Positions 19,108 to 26,366 of a stretch of DNA of 62,131 bases are shown one piece after another; positions within the stretch are counted from its first letter, which is position 1, and the number at the start of each line of letters is the position of its first letter. Origin of the DNA: Pseudonocardiales bacterium (lineage in GTDB: Bacteria > Actinomycetota > Actinomycetes > Mycobacteriales > Pseudonocardiaceae). The translations under genes and the position numbers were made by a program. A model generated the notes under the pieces. The model was not told the origin of the DNA. It saw only the letters and a program-made list of their open reading frames with translations, and searched no databases. The stretch is taken from the NCBI GenBank assembly GCA_019247305.1, contig JAFAPC010000198.1:1-62131 (forward strand), read 5' to 3'.

Positions 19108-20240
19108 CCACGGCCTCTAGCGCCACGCTGGTCGACGAACTGCGCATAGCAGGCAAGATGCCGACCCAATGGGTATCGGCTTTTGGCGCAGTGCGGCGAG
19201 AGCAGTTCATCCCCGACCGGATGTGGGTGGATGAGGGCGTCGACGACATCGAATGCGTACCCCTCGATCGGGCCGATGAGCCGCAACGCTGGCGAGCCGC
19301 GGTCTATTCGGACAAGGTGATCGTGACCCAGTTCGATGATGGAGCGACGGTGTGGCCGCAGGTCGGATACCGGCCCACCTGCTCGTCATCGATGCCCTCG
19401 GCGATGCTCGGGATGCTGGAAGTCCTTGACGTTCATGCGGACCACCGGGTGCTGGAGATCGGCACTGGTACCGGCTACCACGCCGCGCTCCTGGCGCAGC
19501 GCGCCGCGGCGGTGACCACGGTGGAAGTCGACCCCACGCTGGCCGAGTACGCCCGTACCGCGCTGGCTGGCATGTCCACCGTGCGGGTGGTCACCGCCGA
19601 TGGAGCTACGGGACACTATCCGGGCGCACCGTTCGATCGGGTGCTGGCCACCGCGTCGGTTCGCCTGGGCCAGTTCCCCTACGAGTGGGTCGCCCAGACC
19701 CGGCCCGGTGGGGTCATCGTCGCCCCCCTCCGCGCTGACCTGGCCTCCGGGCCGCTGGTGCGGTTCACTGTCGGCGAGGACGGAACCGCCACCGGGCGAG
19801 TCGCCCCGACCCGGGTGGAATTCATGGAACTGCGCGCGCACCGCACGCCATCCCGGTGGCGGCGGCTGCGTTGGGACGATCCGGCCGCCGACCTCACCCA
19901 CAGCAACCTGCAACCCTGGACAGCGCTGCTGACCGAAGCCCCCCGATGGGCCATCGCGGTCGCAGTCCCGCAGTGCAAATTCGACGTCTGGAAACGCACA
20001 GCCGAGCGTCCCCATGGGGTGGCCTGGCTGGTGGACACCTGCTCGGGCTCGTGGGCGAGCGTCGTACCGGGCGATGTCGAGGGCCATTACGACGTCCGCC
20101 AGCACGGGCCGCGCCGCCTGTGGCACGAGGTGGAAGCCGCGCACCGCTGGTGGCGGCACAGCGGTGAGCCGACGCTGGAGGACTGGGAATTCGTCGTCAC
20201 ACCCGACCGGCAGACCGTCCGACTTCGCCGCGCTCAGTGA
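19104..20240 (+). CDS. PIMT-type O-methyltransferase with long C-terminal extension
   Basis: A 378-residue protein-L-isoaspartate O-methyltransferase homologue. The SAM-binding motif is VLEIGTGTGYHAALLA at about 115-130, preceded by the PIMT-like SSSMPSAMLGMLEVLDV. About 160 residues follow the methyltransferase fold (from TRVEFMELRAHR to the end, including SGEPTLEDWEFVVTP). Housekeeping PIMT is about 210-230 residues; the long form is typical of RiPP-associated enzymes that methylate an aspartate so that it cyclises to aspartimide. It is coupled by GTGA overlap to the charged peptide gene. No ATP-grasp, lanthipeptide or lasso-cyclase gene lies nearby. Its tail is duplicated at 21832-22008. 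Confidence 0.85.
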   Translation: MTTASSATLVDELRIAGKMPTQWVSAFGAVRREQFIPDRMWVDEGVDDIECVPLDRADEPQRWRAAVYSDKVIVTQFDDGATVWPQVGYRPTCSSSMPSAMLGMLEVLDVHADHRVLEIGTGTGYHAALLAQRAAAVTTVEVDPTLAEYARTALAGMSTVRVVTADGATGHYPGAPFDRVLATASVRLGQFPYEWVAQTRPGGVIVAPLRADLASGPLVRFTVGEDGTATGRVAPTRVEFMELRAHRTPSRWRRLRWDDPAADLTHSNLQPWTALLTEAPRWAIAVAVPQCKFDVWKRTAERPHGVAWLVDTCSGSWASVVPGDVEGHYDVRQHGPRRLWHEVEAAHRWWRHSGEPTLEDWEFVVTPDRQTVRLRRAQ

Positions 20241-20446
20241 GCGGTTTCTTCACGTCCCGGTAGGTGAGCGTCGAGGGTTTCCAGGCACACCCGAACCTGG
20301 GTTTCTTCCGGGGCGCCCAGATCATGGAAGATACTCAGGGCTTCACGCCAGGACTCACGCGCCTCAGACAGCCGACCCATGGCCTGGAGAGCCTCACCCA
20401 GGTGATGGAGCTGAAATGCCGCCCGAGCACCGCAACGCGGATTGGA
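20234..20446 (-). pseudogene. C-terminal remnant of an AfsR/SARP-type TPR protein
   Basis: A minus-strand frame without a start reads RAAFQLHHLGEALQAMGRLS, then EARESWREALSIFHDLGAPE and ends in HLPGREETAH. The helix pair G-A-LQ-MGR-EA--SWREAL-IF-DLG is the last TPR unit of AfsR-family regulators. It overlaps the end of the methyltransferase gene by 7 bp and has no upstream continuation, so it is debris. Confidence 0.5.
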
Positions 20447-20526
20447 CTAAAAATATTCGAACAAGGTTGGCAGCGTTGCGAGCGCTGTAAGTTGTCGCGG
20501 GGCTGACGTTGGGCGACTGACCCACC

Positions 20527-21333
20527 TTACCAACATCGCAGCCGGTCGAACCGAACACCAGGAACACCGGAGGTTGGCGGTATGACTTTGTAGTCAAGTT
20601 CATCGCGCAAGACTCGTACGGCCTCCTCGGGATCGTCACGGACCATCGCCGCAAGTTGGCGGCGACGCCACTTGACACGGCCGTTCTCGATGGCCTGAAG
20701 GGCGCCTGGCATCGCGTCAAACAAGAACTCCTCGACAAGCAGCTGCAGCAGATCCTCCAGGCAGGGCCGCATACGCGCGCCGCCGACGGGCAGGTGCAGC
20801 TTGCTTAGCTCACCGCTGTGGTCTGGGTTGTTCCGCACCAGCAGGTTCGTCATCGCGCAACGCTCGGCGTGGACATTCCAATGGCAACCCGGCGCGGAGT
20901 GCATACTGCGGTCGAAGTCCAGACGCAGCAGTGGGTGGCGGTTGACCCGCAGTTCGAACTTGGATTTGGCCACGGCTGGGTACCGGTCAGCTGAGTCCGC
21001 AACAAGCCGAATCTGGATGAATAACTCAGCAACCTTGAGGCTTATTCAGCGATCTTGATCGACGGCTGATCGTTGCAGCTCAGCAGGTGTCTCACAAGAT
21101 CGATAGTGCCGCCCTGAATAAGCCTCCTTGTTGCCCTGATGCAGCAGCGAAATAGTTTTGGCCTCCTTCGCCTTTGCTGTACCCAACTCGACCGCGAAGA
21201 CGAAGCGAGAGGCTGTAACTGTGACCTGGCGCAGTTCTGGATCAGTGCTCTCCTCGTAGGCCAACACGGCGTCGAGCAGCTGCTGCAACTCGTCCCCAAA
21301 CGCACCGGCTGCCGCAGCCAGGTCGAAAGTCAC
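20527..21333 (-). pseudogene. Hypothetical gene split by an 88-bp mobile element
   Basis: Reading from GTG 21333, the frame gives TFDLAAAAGAFGDELQQLLD and continues to TISLLHQGNK, then enters the element at 21038-21125, which supplies the TGA at 21046. After the element the same frame resumes with VAELFIQIRLVADSADRYPA and continues to the stop at 20527. Removing the element and one 5-bp target copy restores a continuous protein of 237 residues (93 bp removed, frame kept). The family is unknown to me. The second part is conserved-looking (FELRVNRHPLLRLDFDRSMH). The downstream piece might be re-initiated at GTG 20973. Confidence 0.75.
21038..21125. mobile_element. 88-bp MITE-like element with 5-bp target duplication
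   Basis: The ends are perfect 12-bp inverted repeats, AGGCTTATTCAG at 21038-21049 and CTGAATAAGCCT at 21114-21125. CCTTG lies directly outside both ends (21033-21037 and 21126-21130), a 5-bp target-site duplication. It cannot encode a transposase. The first 8 bp match the presumed IS tips at both window edges (AGGCTTAT), so a related IS may have mobilised it. Confidence 0.85.
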
Positions 21334-21343
21334 CCGGCAGAGT

Positions 21344-21526
21344 TTAGGCGCCCAAGAGGAAGGCGACTGTGTCGACCTCCTGCCACGCATCACGCTCCTC
21401 CGGCGTGGCGCTGCCGGCCTCGACACGTGCCCGCAACTCGTCTTCGGTGAGCCGAACCAACGACAAAGCGCGCTCCCGCCGGGCGCGCAGCTCCGCCGGC
21501 TTAGCCTCGACCACAATCGCGTCCAC
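21344..21526 (-). CDS. Small hypothetical protein
   Basis: A 60-residue protein, MDAIVVEAKPAELRARRERA then LSLVRLTEDELRARVEAGSA and an ending DTVAFLLGA. GTG 21526 follows an excellent ribosome site (GAGGAGGTGA). It is mostly helical, charged, and lies 10 bases upstream of the disrupted gene, so the two form one operon. The short-gene/longer-gene order with tight spacing resembles an antitoxin-toxin or regulator pair, but no family is recognised. Confidence 0.6.
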   Translation of the reverse strand: MDAIVVEAKPAELRARRERALSLVRLTEDELRARVEAGSATPEERDAWQEVDTVAFLLGA

Positions 21527-21627
21527 GTGCTCACCTCCTCGTTCTGCCCGACACCCACAGGATGCCTTATTCTACCGACAACGAGACAGAGCTGCGTGGG
21601 TAGTTGCTAGGAGAGGAATCTCACCAC

Positions 21628-22021
21628 GTGGAGTTAACCGCCGTGTGCGGTGGCCGTCACTGCACCGAGGACGACCAGGCCATGCCTACCGTGTCGGTCA
21701 GTTCCTGGCACACCACGGTGTGACGGTGCTCTGTGGCGATGACACGGGCGTCATGACCGCCGTGGCGGCCGGCGTCCGCTTGATCAACGGCGTAGTGATC
21801 GGTATCCAGCCCAACGACAGCTGGTCAGTATACACCTGCTCGGGCTTGTGGGCGAGCGTCGTACCGGGCGATGGTGAGGGCCGCTACGACGTCCGCCAGC
21901 ACGGGCCGCGCGAAGTGGAAGCCGCTCATCGCTGGTGGCGGCACAGCGGTGAGCCGACGCTGAAGGGCTGGGGATTCGTCGTCACACCCGACCGACAGAC
22001 CGTCCGACCAGCCCGCCCTTG
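21628..22021 (+). pseudogene. Frameshifted SLOG-family gene fused to a methyltransferase tail copy
   Basis: GTG 21628 follows AGGAGAGG and begins MELTAVCGGRHCTEDDQAM, the start of a TIGR00725/LOG-like Rossmann protein. The frame shifts near 21690 and continues in another as AYRVGQFLAHHGVTVLCGDD, TGVMTAVAAGVRLINGVVIG, IQPNDS. That gives the nucleotide-binding core only; after it the same frame passes into YTCSGLWASVVPGDGEG, a copy of the tail of the methyltransferase at 19104-20240. The 3' two thirds of a SLOG protein are missing. So it is a broken chimera made by recombination between island genes. Confidence 0.65.
21832..22008 (+). repeat. Partial duplicate of the PIMT gene 3' end
   Basis: Positions 21832-22008 match 20035-20223 at roughly nine of ten bases, with one 12-bp in-frame deletion. 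Shared text includes ACCTGCTCGGGC and GTCGTCACACCCGACCG. Substitutions are spread over the copy, so the duplication is not recent, or it came from a diverged second locus. Confidence 0.85.
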
Positions 22022-22100
22022 ATATTATCCCAGCGGGTGAACCCTACCCGCGATAGCGGGTCGACCGACTTCAGCGCGAAGCCGCGGGGTCACGCATCGG

Positions 22101-23435
22101 TCAGACCGCCACCAAACCTCGGGCTCGCTCCACGAAGTCGCGCACTGCTGGCACCTTGCTGTGCGGTTTCATCTCACGGTACAGGCTGCGCAGCCGTGCG
22201 ACACTATACGTCGAGTGAAGACTCTCTGCTATGTCGATCGCCTCCATGCCCCGGGCAGCGGCGTTGTCGAGGTCACGCTGCTGACCTGGCCGAGCCAGCG
22301 CACCCGCCAAGTGCGTCACATACGCCTGCCGATTACGAGGAAATGACTCATCAAACAGCGCAATACCCTCGTCAAGGAGCGTGATTGCCTGGCCGGTGTC
22401 CCCCAGCTGCAGCAGACATTGACCTGCGTAAGCGGTGATCTCCGCTGAGGTTCTTGATGTGCGTACGAGCCTTCGACAGGGCCACAGTGCACCCGGAAGC
22501 ATCGCGCAAGACCGTGAAGGCGTCGGCTTGCGTGATATAGAGCTCAGCAAGCAAGGCTGGAGTCTCTCGACCACGTATGCCAGCTAGCGCGGTATCGATC
22601 AGCGTCACCGCCTCAGCAGGCTGCGCTTGACGGGTGGCCTGAGAGGCCATGAAATGGAGAATGTGCGCGCCAAGTGGGCGGTCATTGACCGTGTGCGCGG
22701 CGCGTAGGGCCGCAATGTAGTAGCGTTGGGCTAGTTCCGGCTGCCCGGAGTCGTAGGCGCTCCAGCCAGCAAGCTGCCCGAGTTCGGCGAGCGCGATATG
22801 GAGTTTGCGGCCGGTGGCCTCGTCATAGGACGCTCGATCGAGCAGCCCGGCGACCACCTTGAACTCCTGCTCAGCCAGGGAGAACACCGTGCCGCCGCCC
22901 GCGACATCATCCATCGCCCGCAGCTCGGGGACCATGGCTCGCAACCGGTCGACCAGCGTTGCCGACACCCGATGCCCCGACAACCCCGAGATCAGCGGGC
23001 CCGGCTCACGCACCAGCCACTGATGCGCCGGCGCGGTCAACGCCATCCCGCTCAGCAACCCGAACCCTCGCCGCTGCATCGGAAGATCACCGCCCCTCAG
23101 CACGACAGCCACTTCCACGGTACCGCGATGATTCCACGCCGGCACGAGGACTGGATCATGCTCGGGATCAACGGGCAGTCCCTCAGCCTCCGGCGGCTCC
23201 AGGCTGTCTGATCCTTCCTCGACCGGCTGTCCTTCGGCGAGCATGGCATCCAGCTCGTCCAACGAGACCTGGAGAGCCTCGGCGAGCTTGGGCCGACACC
23301 ACGGCTGCGGAACGGTCTCACCCCGCTCCCAGCGCCCCACCGTGGTGGGCTCCACCCCCACAAACCGCGCAGCGTCTCCTGAGTGTGCCCCACAACCTCA
23401 CGGCGCTCAGCGAACTTGCGGCGTTTCTCTGACAT
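22101..23435 (-). pseudogene. XRE-family TPR regulator with two frameshifts
   Basis: ATG 23435 starts MSEKRRKFAERREVVGHTQE, an XRE helix-turn-helix. The frame breaks near 23368 (one base apparently lost) and resumes as GVEPTTVGRWERGETVPQPW, runs through about 300 residues of TPR helices to SKARTHIKNL, breaks again near 22448, and resumes as SAEITAYAGQCLLQLGDTGQ to the stop at 22101. Joined, it makes a protein of about 440 residues, typical of Streptomyces-type XRE-TPR regulators, which often sit beside RiPP or secondary-metabolite genes. Two independent shifts in a region full of remnants argue for decay and against sequencing error, but error cannot be excluded. Confidence 0.65.
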
Positions 23436-23506
23436 GGCAGAACCAGGCCCCCTCCCCCGGTGGAAAAATCCAGCGTAACGGCCTGCTGACGGCACACGGC
23501 ACCCGG

Positions 23507-25762
23507 CTAGTTGATGGTGGTCTGCTCCGCGGCGGCCTCGGCGTCCAGGCGAGCGCCGAGACGGGTGAAGGCGGCTCGCGCGGCAGCCCGTTCGTGCCGG
23601 GCCGCTTGCAGGTGGCCCGCTCGGTCCAACGCGGTGGCCAGCAGCATCCGGGCGCGGGCACCCTCGTACGGCGAACCGGCCTCACCCCACAGCGCGACGC
23701 TGCGGCGCAGCGGCGGCAGCGGGTCGCCTTCACCGGTGGCCAACGCCAGTTCGCCGCGAGCGTACTCGGCTGCTGCGAGCAGCGCCTTGCTGTCGTAGGT
23801 CTGCGCCGAGCTGGCCAGCTCGGTCGCGGCGGCGCGGGCCGTGTCCAGATCGCCCGCGGCCAGCGCGATCGTCACCTGGTCGGGAAGGAGCCGGCTGCGG
23901 TCCAGGCGGTCCCAGTCGCCGCCGGCCAACGCCGCGTTGATCAACGCGGCTGCCTCGGTGGGGCAGCCGCGCAGCAACCGCAGCCGGGCCAAACCGGGCA
24001 GCGGGCTGGCACCCAGCTCTTCGGCCTTGGCGAAGGCCTCCTCGGCGCTGGAGAGGTCACCCATCCGCAGCCGAATCTCACCGATGCTGGCCACGGCGAA
24101 ACCGGCATGGACCAGGTCGAAGCACTGCATACTGGCGCAGGCCTGGCGGGCCTGCTGCTCGGCCAGCGCCCAGGCGCCGCGACTGATCATGATTGCGACG
24201 CGGTGGGTCTCGCAGTCGCCAGGCACCGCGGTCAGCCCAGTGTGTACGAAACAGTCTTCGATAGCTTCGCTCCACTCATCAGCCCGGCGGTAGTCACCCA
24301 ACTTGCAGCAGCCGCGGATCGTTTCGCAGAAGACAGTGACCGTGTGGATCGTCGGAAGCTCCCCACTGACGGCCATTATCATCGCCTCATCCAGCAGCGC
24401 CAGTCCCTGCGCGACCTGGCCCCGGTGGATGAGCACCGTGCCCTGGAACGCCATCCCGACCGCCTGTAGGCCGACGACGCCGTGTCGGACGCCAGCCTCA
24501 TAGGTCGATTGGGCGGCGGCCAGAGCAGTCTCACCCTCGCCCCTGACCAGCGCGACGAGGGTGGCCATCCAGGACAAGAAGCCGTGTTCAGCGCAGTCGG
24601 GCTCGTGCTCAAGTAGCCGTTGCGCGCGCTGGAACCAACCGCTGGACACCGCAAACTGCCGGCGACCTCGGTGTTGCATGGCGAGCATGACGGCGGCCCG
24701 GGCGGCCCGGCGGTGATCGCCAGCCTGGAGGAAGGCGTGGTACGCACGCTGCCGGGCGGACAGCGACTCTCGGTAGCGTCCCAGCCAGAACGTCGCCTCG
24801 GCCAGGCCATCGAGGTCCGCCGCGGCCAGCGGCGCCGCCCAGTCCGCGGCGGAGAGCAACTCAAAGGCGCATTGCCAGTTGTGCGCGGCCAGGGCAGCGC
24901 GCGCTGCCGGCAACCTCTCCTCAGGTGCTGGCGTCGCCGCGGGGATAGGCGTCGCCGCGGGGATAGGCGTCGCCGGGGAGCGCTGTGGTTGCGGCGGACA
25001 CCAGTCCAGATCGGGATGCTGGGCGAGCACGGCCTCCTGCAACCGGGCCAGCTCTGGGCTCGGGTCAATACCGAGCTGTTCGCGCAGCTGCTCACGCAGC
25101 CGCGCGTAAGCTCTCAGCGCCTCAGCCTGTCGACCGCAGCGATACAGCGCGCGAATGAGCTGGGACCACAGCCGTTCACGCAGCGGCTGCTCGATCACCG
25201 CCTGGCTCAGTTCGCCGCACAACGCCGCATGCTGACCCGGCGCGAGCTCGGCCTCCACGCGGTCCTCCACGGCAGCGGCGCGCAGCTCGGTCAGCCGGGC
25301 GATCTCGGCCTGGGCAAAGAGCTCGAAACCGAACTCGGCCAGTGGGTCACCGCGCCACAACGCCAGCGCGTCACGCAGTGTTTTGGCCGCCCGCTGCGGG
25401 TCGGCGGTCAGCGCGTCGTGGCCATCACGGGCCAACCGCGCAAACCGCACGGCGTCGACCGCTTCCGGCGGGATGGTCAGCATATAGCCGTGACCGCGGG
25501 TACAGAGTACGCCGCCCTGGGCCCGTGGGGCACGATCAGGTTCGAGCGCTCTGCGCAGGTGGGAAACGTAGGTTTGCAACGTGTTCGCGGCGGTGGCCGG
25601 TGGTTCGGCGCCCCAGAGCACCTCAATCAACCGGTCGGCTGAGACCACCTGGTTGGCGTGCACCACAAACGCAGCCAGCAGCAGCCGTTCCTTGGCGCTG
25701 GACACCTCGATCCGACGGTGCTGATCCAGGACTTCCAGCGGACCGAGAATCGCGAACTTCAC
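23507..25762 (-). CDS. SARP/BTAD-family transcriptional regulator with TPR region
   Basis: A 751-residue regulator. Residues 1-95 form an OmpR-like winged helix (MKFAILGPLEVLD, VLWGAEPPATAANTLQTYVS), 100-245 the bacterial transcriptional activation domain (FARLARDGHDALTADPQRAA ... LREQLGIDPSPEL). A proline/alanine linker with a repeated ATPIPA follows, encoded by an 18-bp tandem repeat near 24935-24980. The C-terminal 430 residues are TPR-like helices. No NB-ARC ATPase is present. GTG 25762 has GGGGAGG 6 bases upstream; the longer frame upstream lacks domain content. Two 7-bp repeats spaced 11 bp lie just upstream (25783-25811). Target unknown. Confidence 0.85.
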   Translation of the reverse strand: MKFAILGPLEVLDQHRRIEVSSAKERLLLAAFVVHANQVVSADRLIEVLWGAEPPATAANTLQTYVSHLRRALEPDRAPRAQGGVLCTRGHGYMLTIPPEAVDAVRFARLARDGHDALTADPQRAAKTLRDALALWRGDPLAEFGFELFAQAEIARLTELRAAAVEDRVEAELAPGQHAALCGELSQAVIEQPLRERLWSQLIRALYRCGRQAEALRAYARLREQLREQLGIDPSPELARLQEAVLAQHPDLDWCPPQPQRSPATPIPAATPIPAATPAPEERLPAARAALAAHNWQCAFELLSAADWAAPLAAADLDGLAEATFWLGRYRESLSARQRAYHAFLQAGDHRRAARAAVMLAMQHRGRRQFAVSSGWFQRAQRLLEHEPDCAEHGFLSWMATLVALVRGEGETALAAAQSTYEAGVRHGVVGLQAVGMAFQGTVLIHRGQVAQGLALLDEAMIMAVSGELPTIHTVTVFCETIRGCCKLGDYRRADEWSEAIEDCFVHTGLTAVPGDCETHRVAIMISRGAWALAEQQARQACASMQCFDLVHAGFAVASIGEIRLRMGDLSSAEEAFAKAEELGASPLPGLARLRLLRGCPTEAAALINAALAGGDWDRLDRSRLLPDQVTIALAAGDLDTARAAATELASSAQTYDSKALLAAAEYARGELALATGEGDPLPPLRRSVALWGEAGSPYEGARARMLLATALDRAGHLQAARHERAAARAAFTRLGARLDAEAAAEQTTIN

Positions 25763-25782
25763 GAGTGCCTCCCCCAGACCAG

Positions 25783-25811
25783 GCTTCAGTCGCGCTTCAG
25801 TTGCTTTCCAG
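25783..25811 (-). promoter_or_regulatory. SARP-box-like direct repeats at the SARP gene start
   Basis: GCTTCAG at 25783-25789 and 25794-25800, and the weaker TTTCCAG at 25805-25811, keep an exact 11-bp period with 4-bp spacers, the geometry of SARP binding sites. They lie 20 bp before GTG 25762, overlapping where the leader would be, so repression or autoregulation fits better than classic activation. Confidence 0.35.
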
Positions 25812-25979
25812 CCGTCCCCCCCAAGCTGCCTACTCAAGATCTCTCCAGGACCCTCAAGGTTTCTTTTAGGACACAGGGGCAACAATGGCCGAGAGCATAG
25901 ACGCTGGCGAGCGACTGACTAACAAGCTGTACGAGCCGGCCCCGGCGAGCGGAAAACCATTCACCACGGTGGCTGGATA

Positions 25980-26345
25980 ATGAGTCACCCCGAGCCGGCC
26001 GGCCCAGCGGCCGCAATCGCTGCCGCCCTGACCGCGCTGGGAGTGGGCCCTGACGATCGGGTGCTGATCATGCTTTCCGATGGTCCTGGCTTGGCCGAGG
26101 CTCTCTTCGGCGTGACACAGCGGGGCGCAGTGGCGCTGCCGGTGAATCCGCAACTGGCCGCAGCCGACGTCGCAGCGATCGCCGCCAGGACAGGTGCCCG
26201 GCTGGTGCTGGCTTCGACGAAACCGACCCGTCGGCTGGCCAACCTGGGCGCCGCGCCACCGGTACTGGTGGAGGGGGTCCGAGAACTCTGGGCAACCACG
26301 CTGCGGCCGCCCAGAGAGGGCGACGGGGACCCGCCGTTCAGTTAA
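25980..26345 (+). CDS. Mini AMP-binding-domain protein
   Basis: A 121-residue protein matching only the N-terminal part of acyl-CoA synthetases/adenylate-forming enzymes: LTALGVGPDDRVLIMLSDGP, GLAEALFGVTQRGAVALPVN, then LAAADVAAIAARTGARLVLAST. The ATP-binding P-loop, the core and the C-terminal lid are absent. It is in-frame and ends at a strong hairpin, so it is either a stable truncated gene or a genuine small protein. ATG 25980 follows a short leader. Enzyme activity is unlikely without the missing motifs. Confidence 0.6.
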   Translation: MSHPEPAGPAAAIAAALTALGVGPDDRVLIMLSDGPGLAEALFGVTQRGAVALPVNPQLAAADVAAIAARTGARLVLASTKPTRRLANLGAAPPVLVEGVRELWATTLRPPREGDGDPPFS

Positions 26346-26366
26346 AGGGGGAGGCGGGTCCCCGTC
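26322..26366. terminator. Bidirectional hairpin between convergent genes
   Basis: GACGGGGACCCGCC (26322-26335) pairs perfectly with GGCGGGTCCCCGTC (26353-26366), a 14-bp stem with a 17-base loop that contains the stop of the AMP-binding gene. It lies between that gene and the end of recG and can terminate both. Confidence 0.7.

Noticed and set aside
24930..24980. An 18-bp tandem repeat (GGCGTCGCCGCGGGGATA) as a regulatory repeat
   Set aside because: It lies inside the SARP coding region and encodes the ATPIPA linker repeats, so a coding explanation is sufficient.
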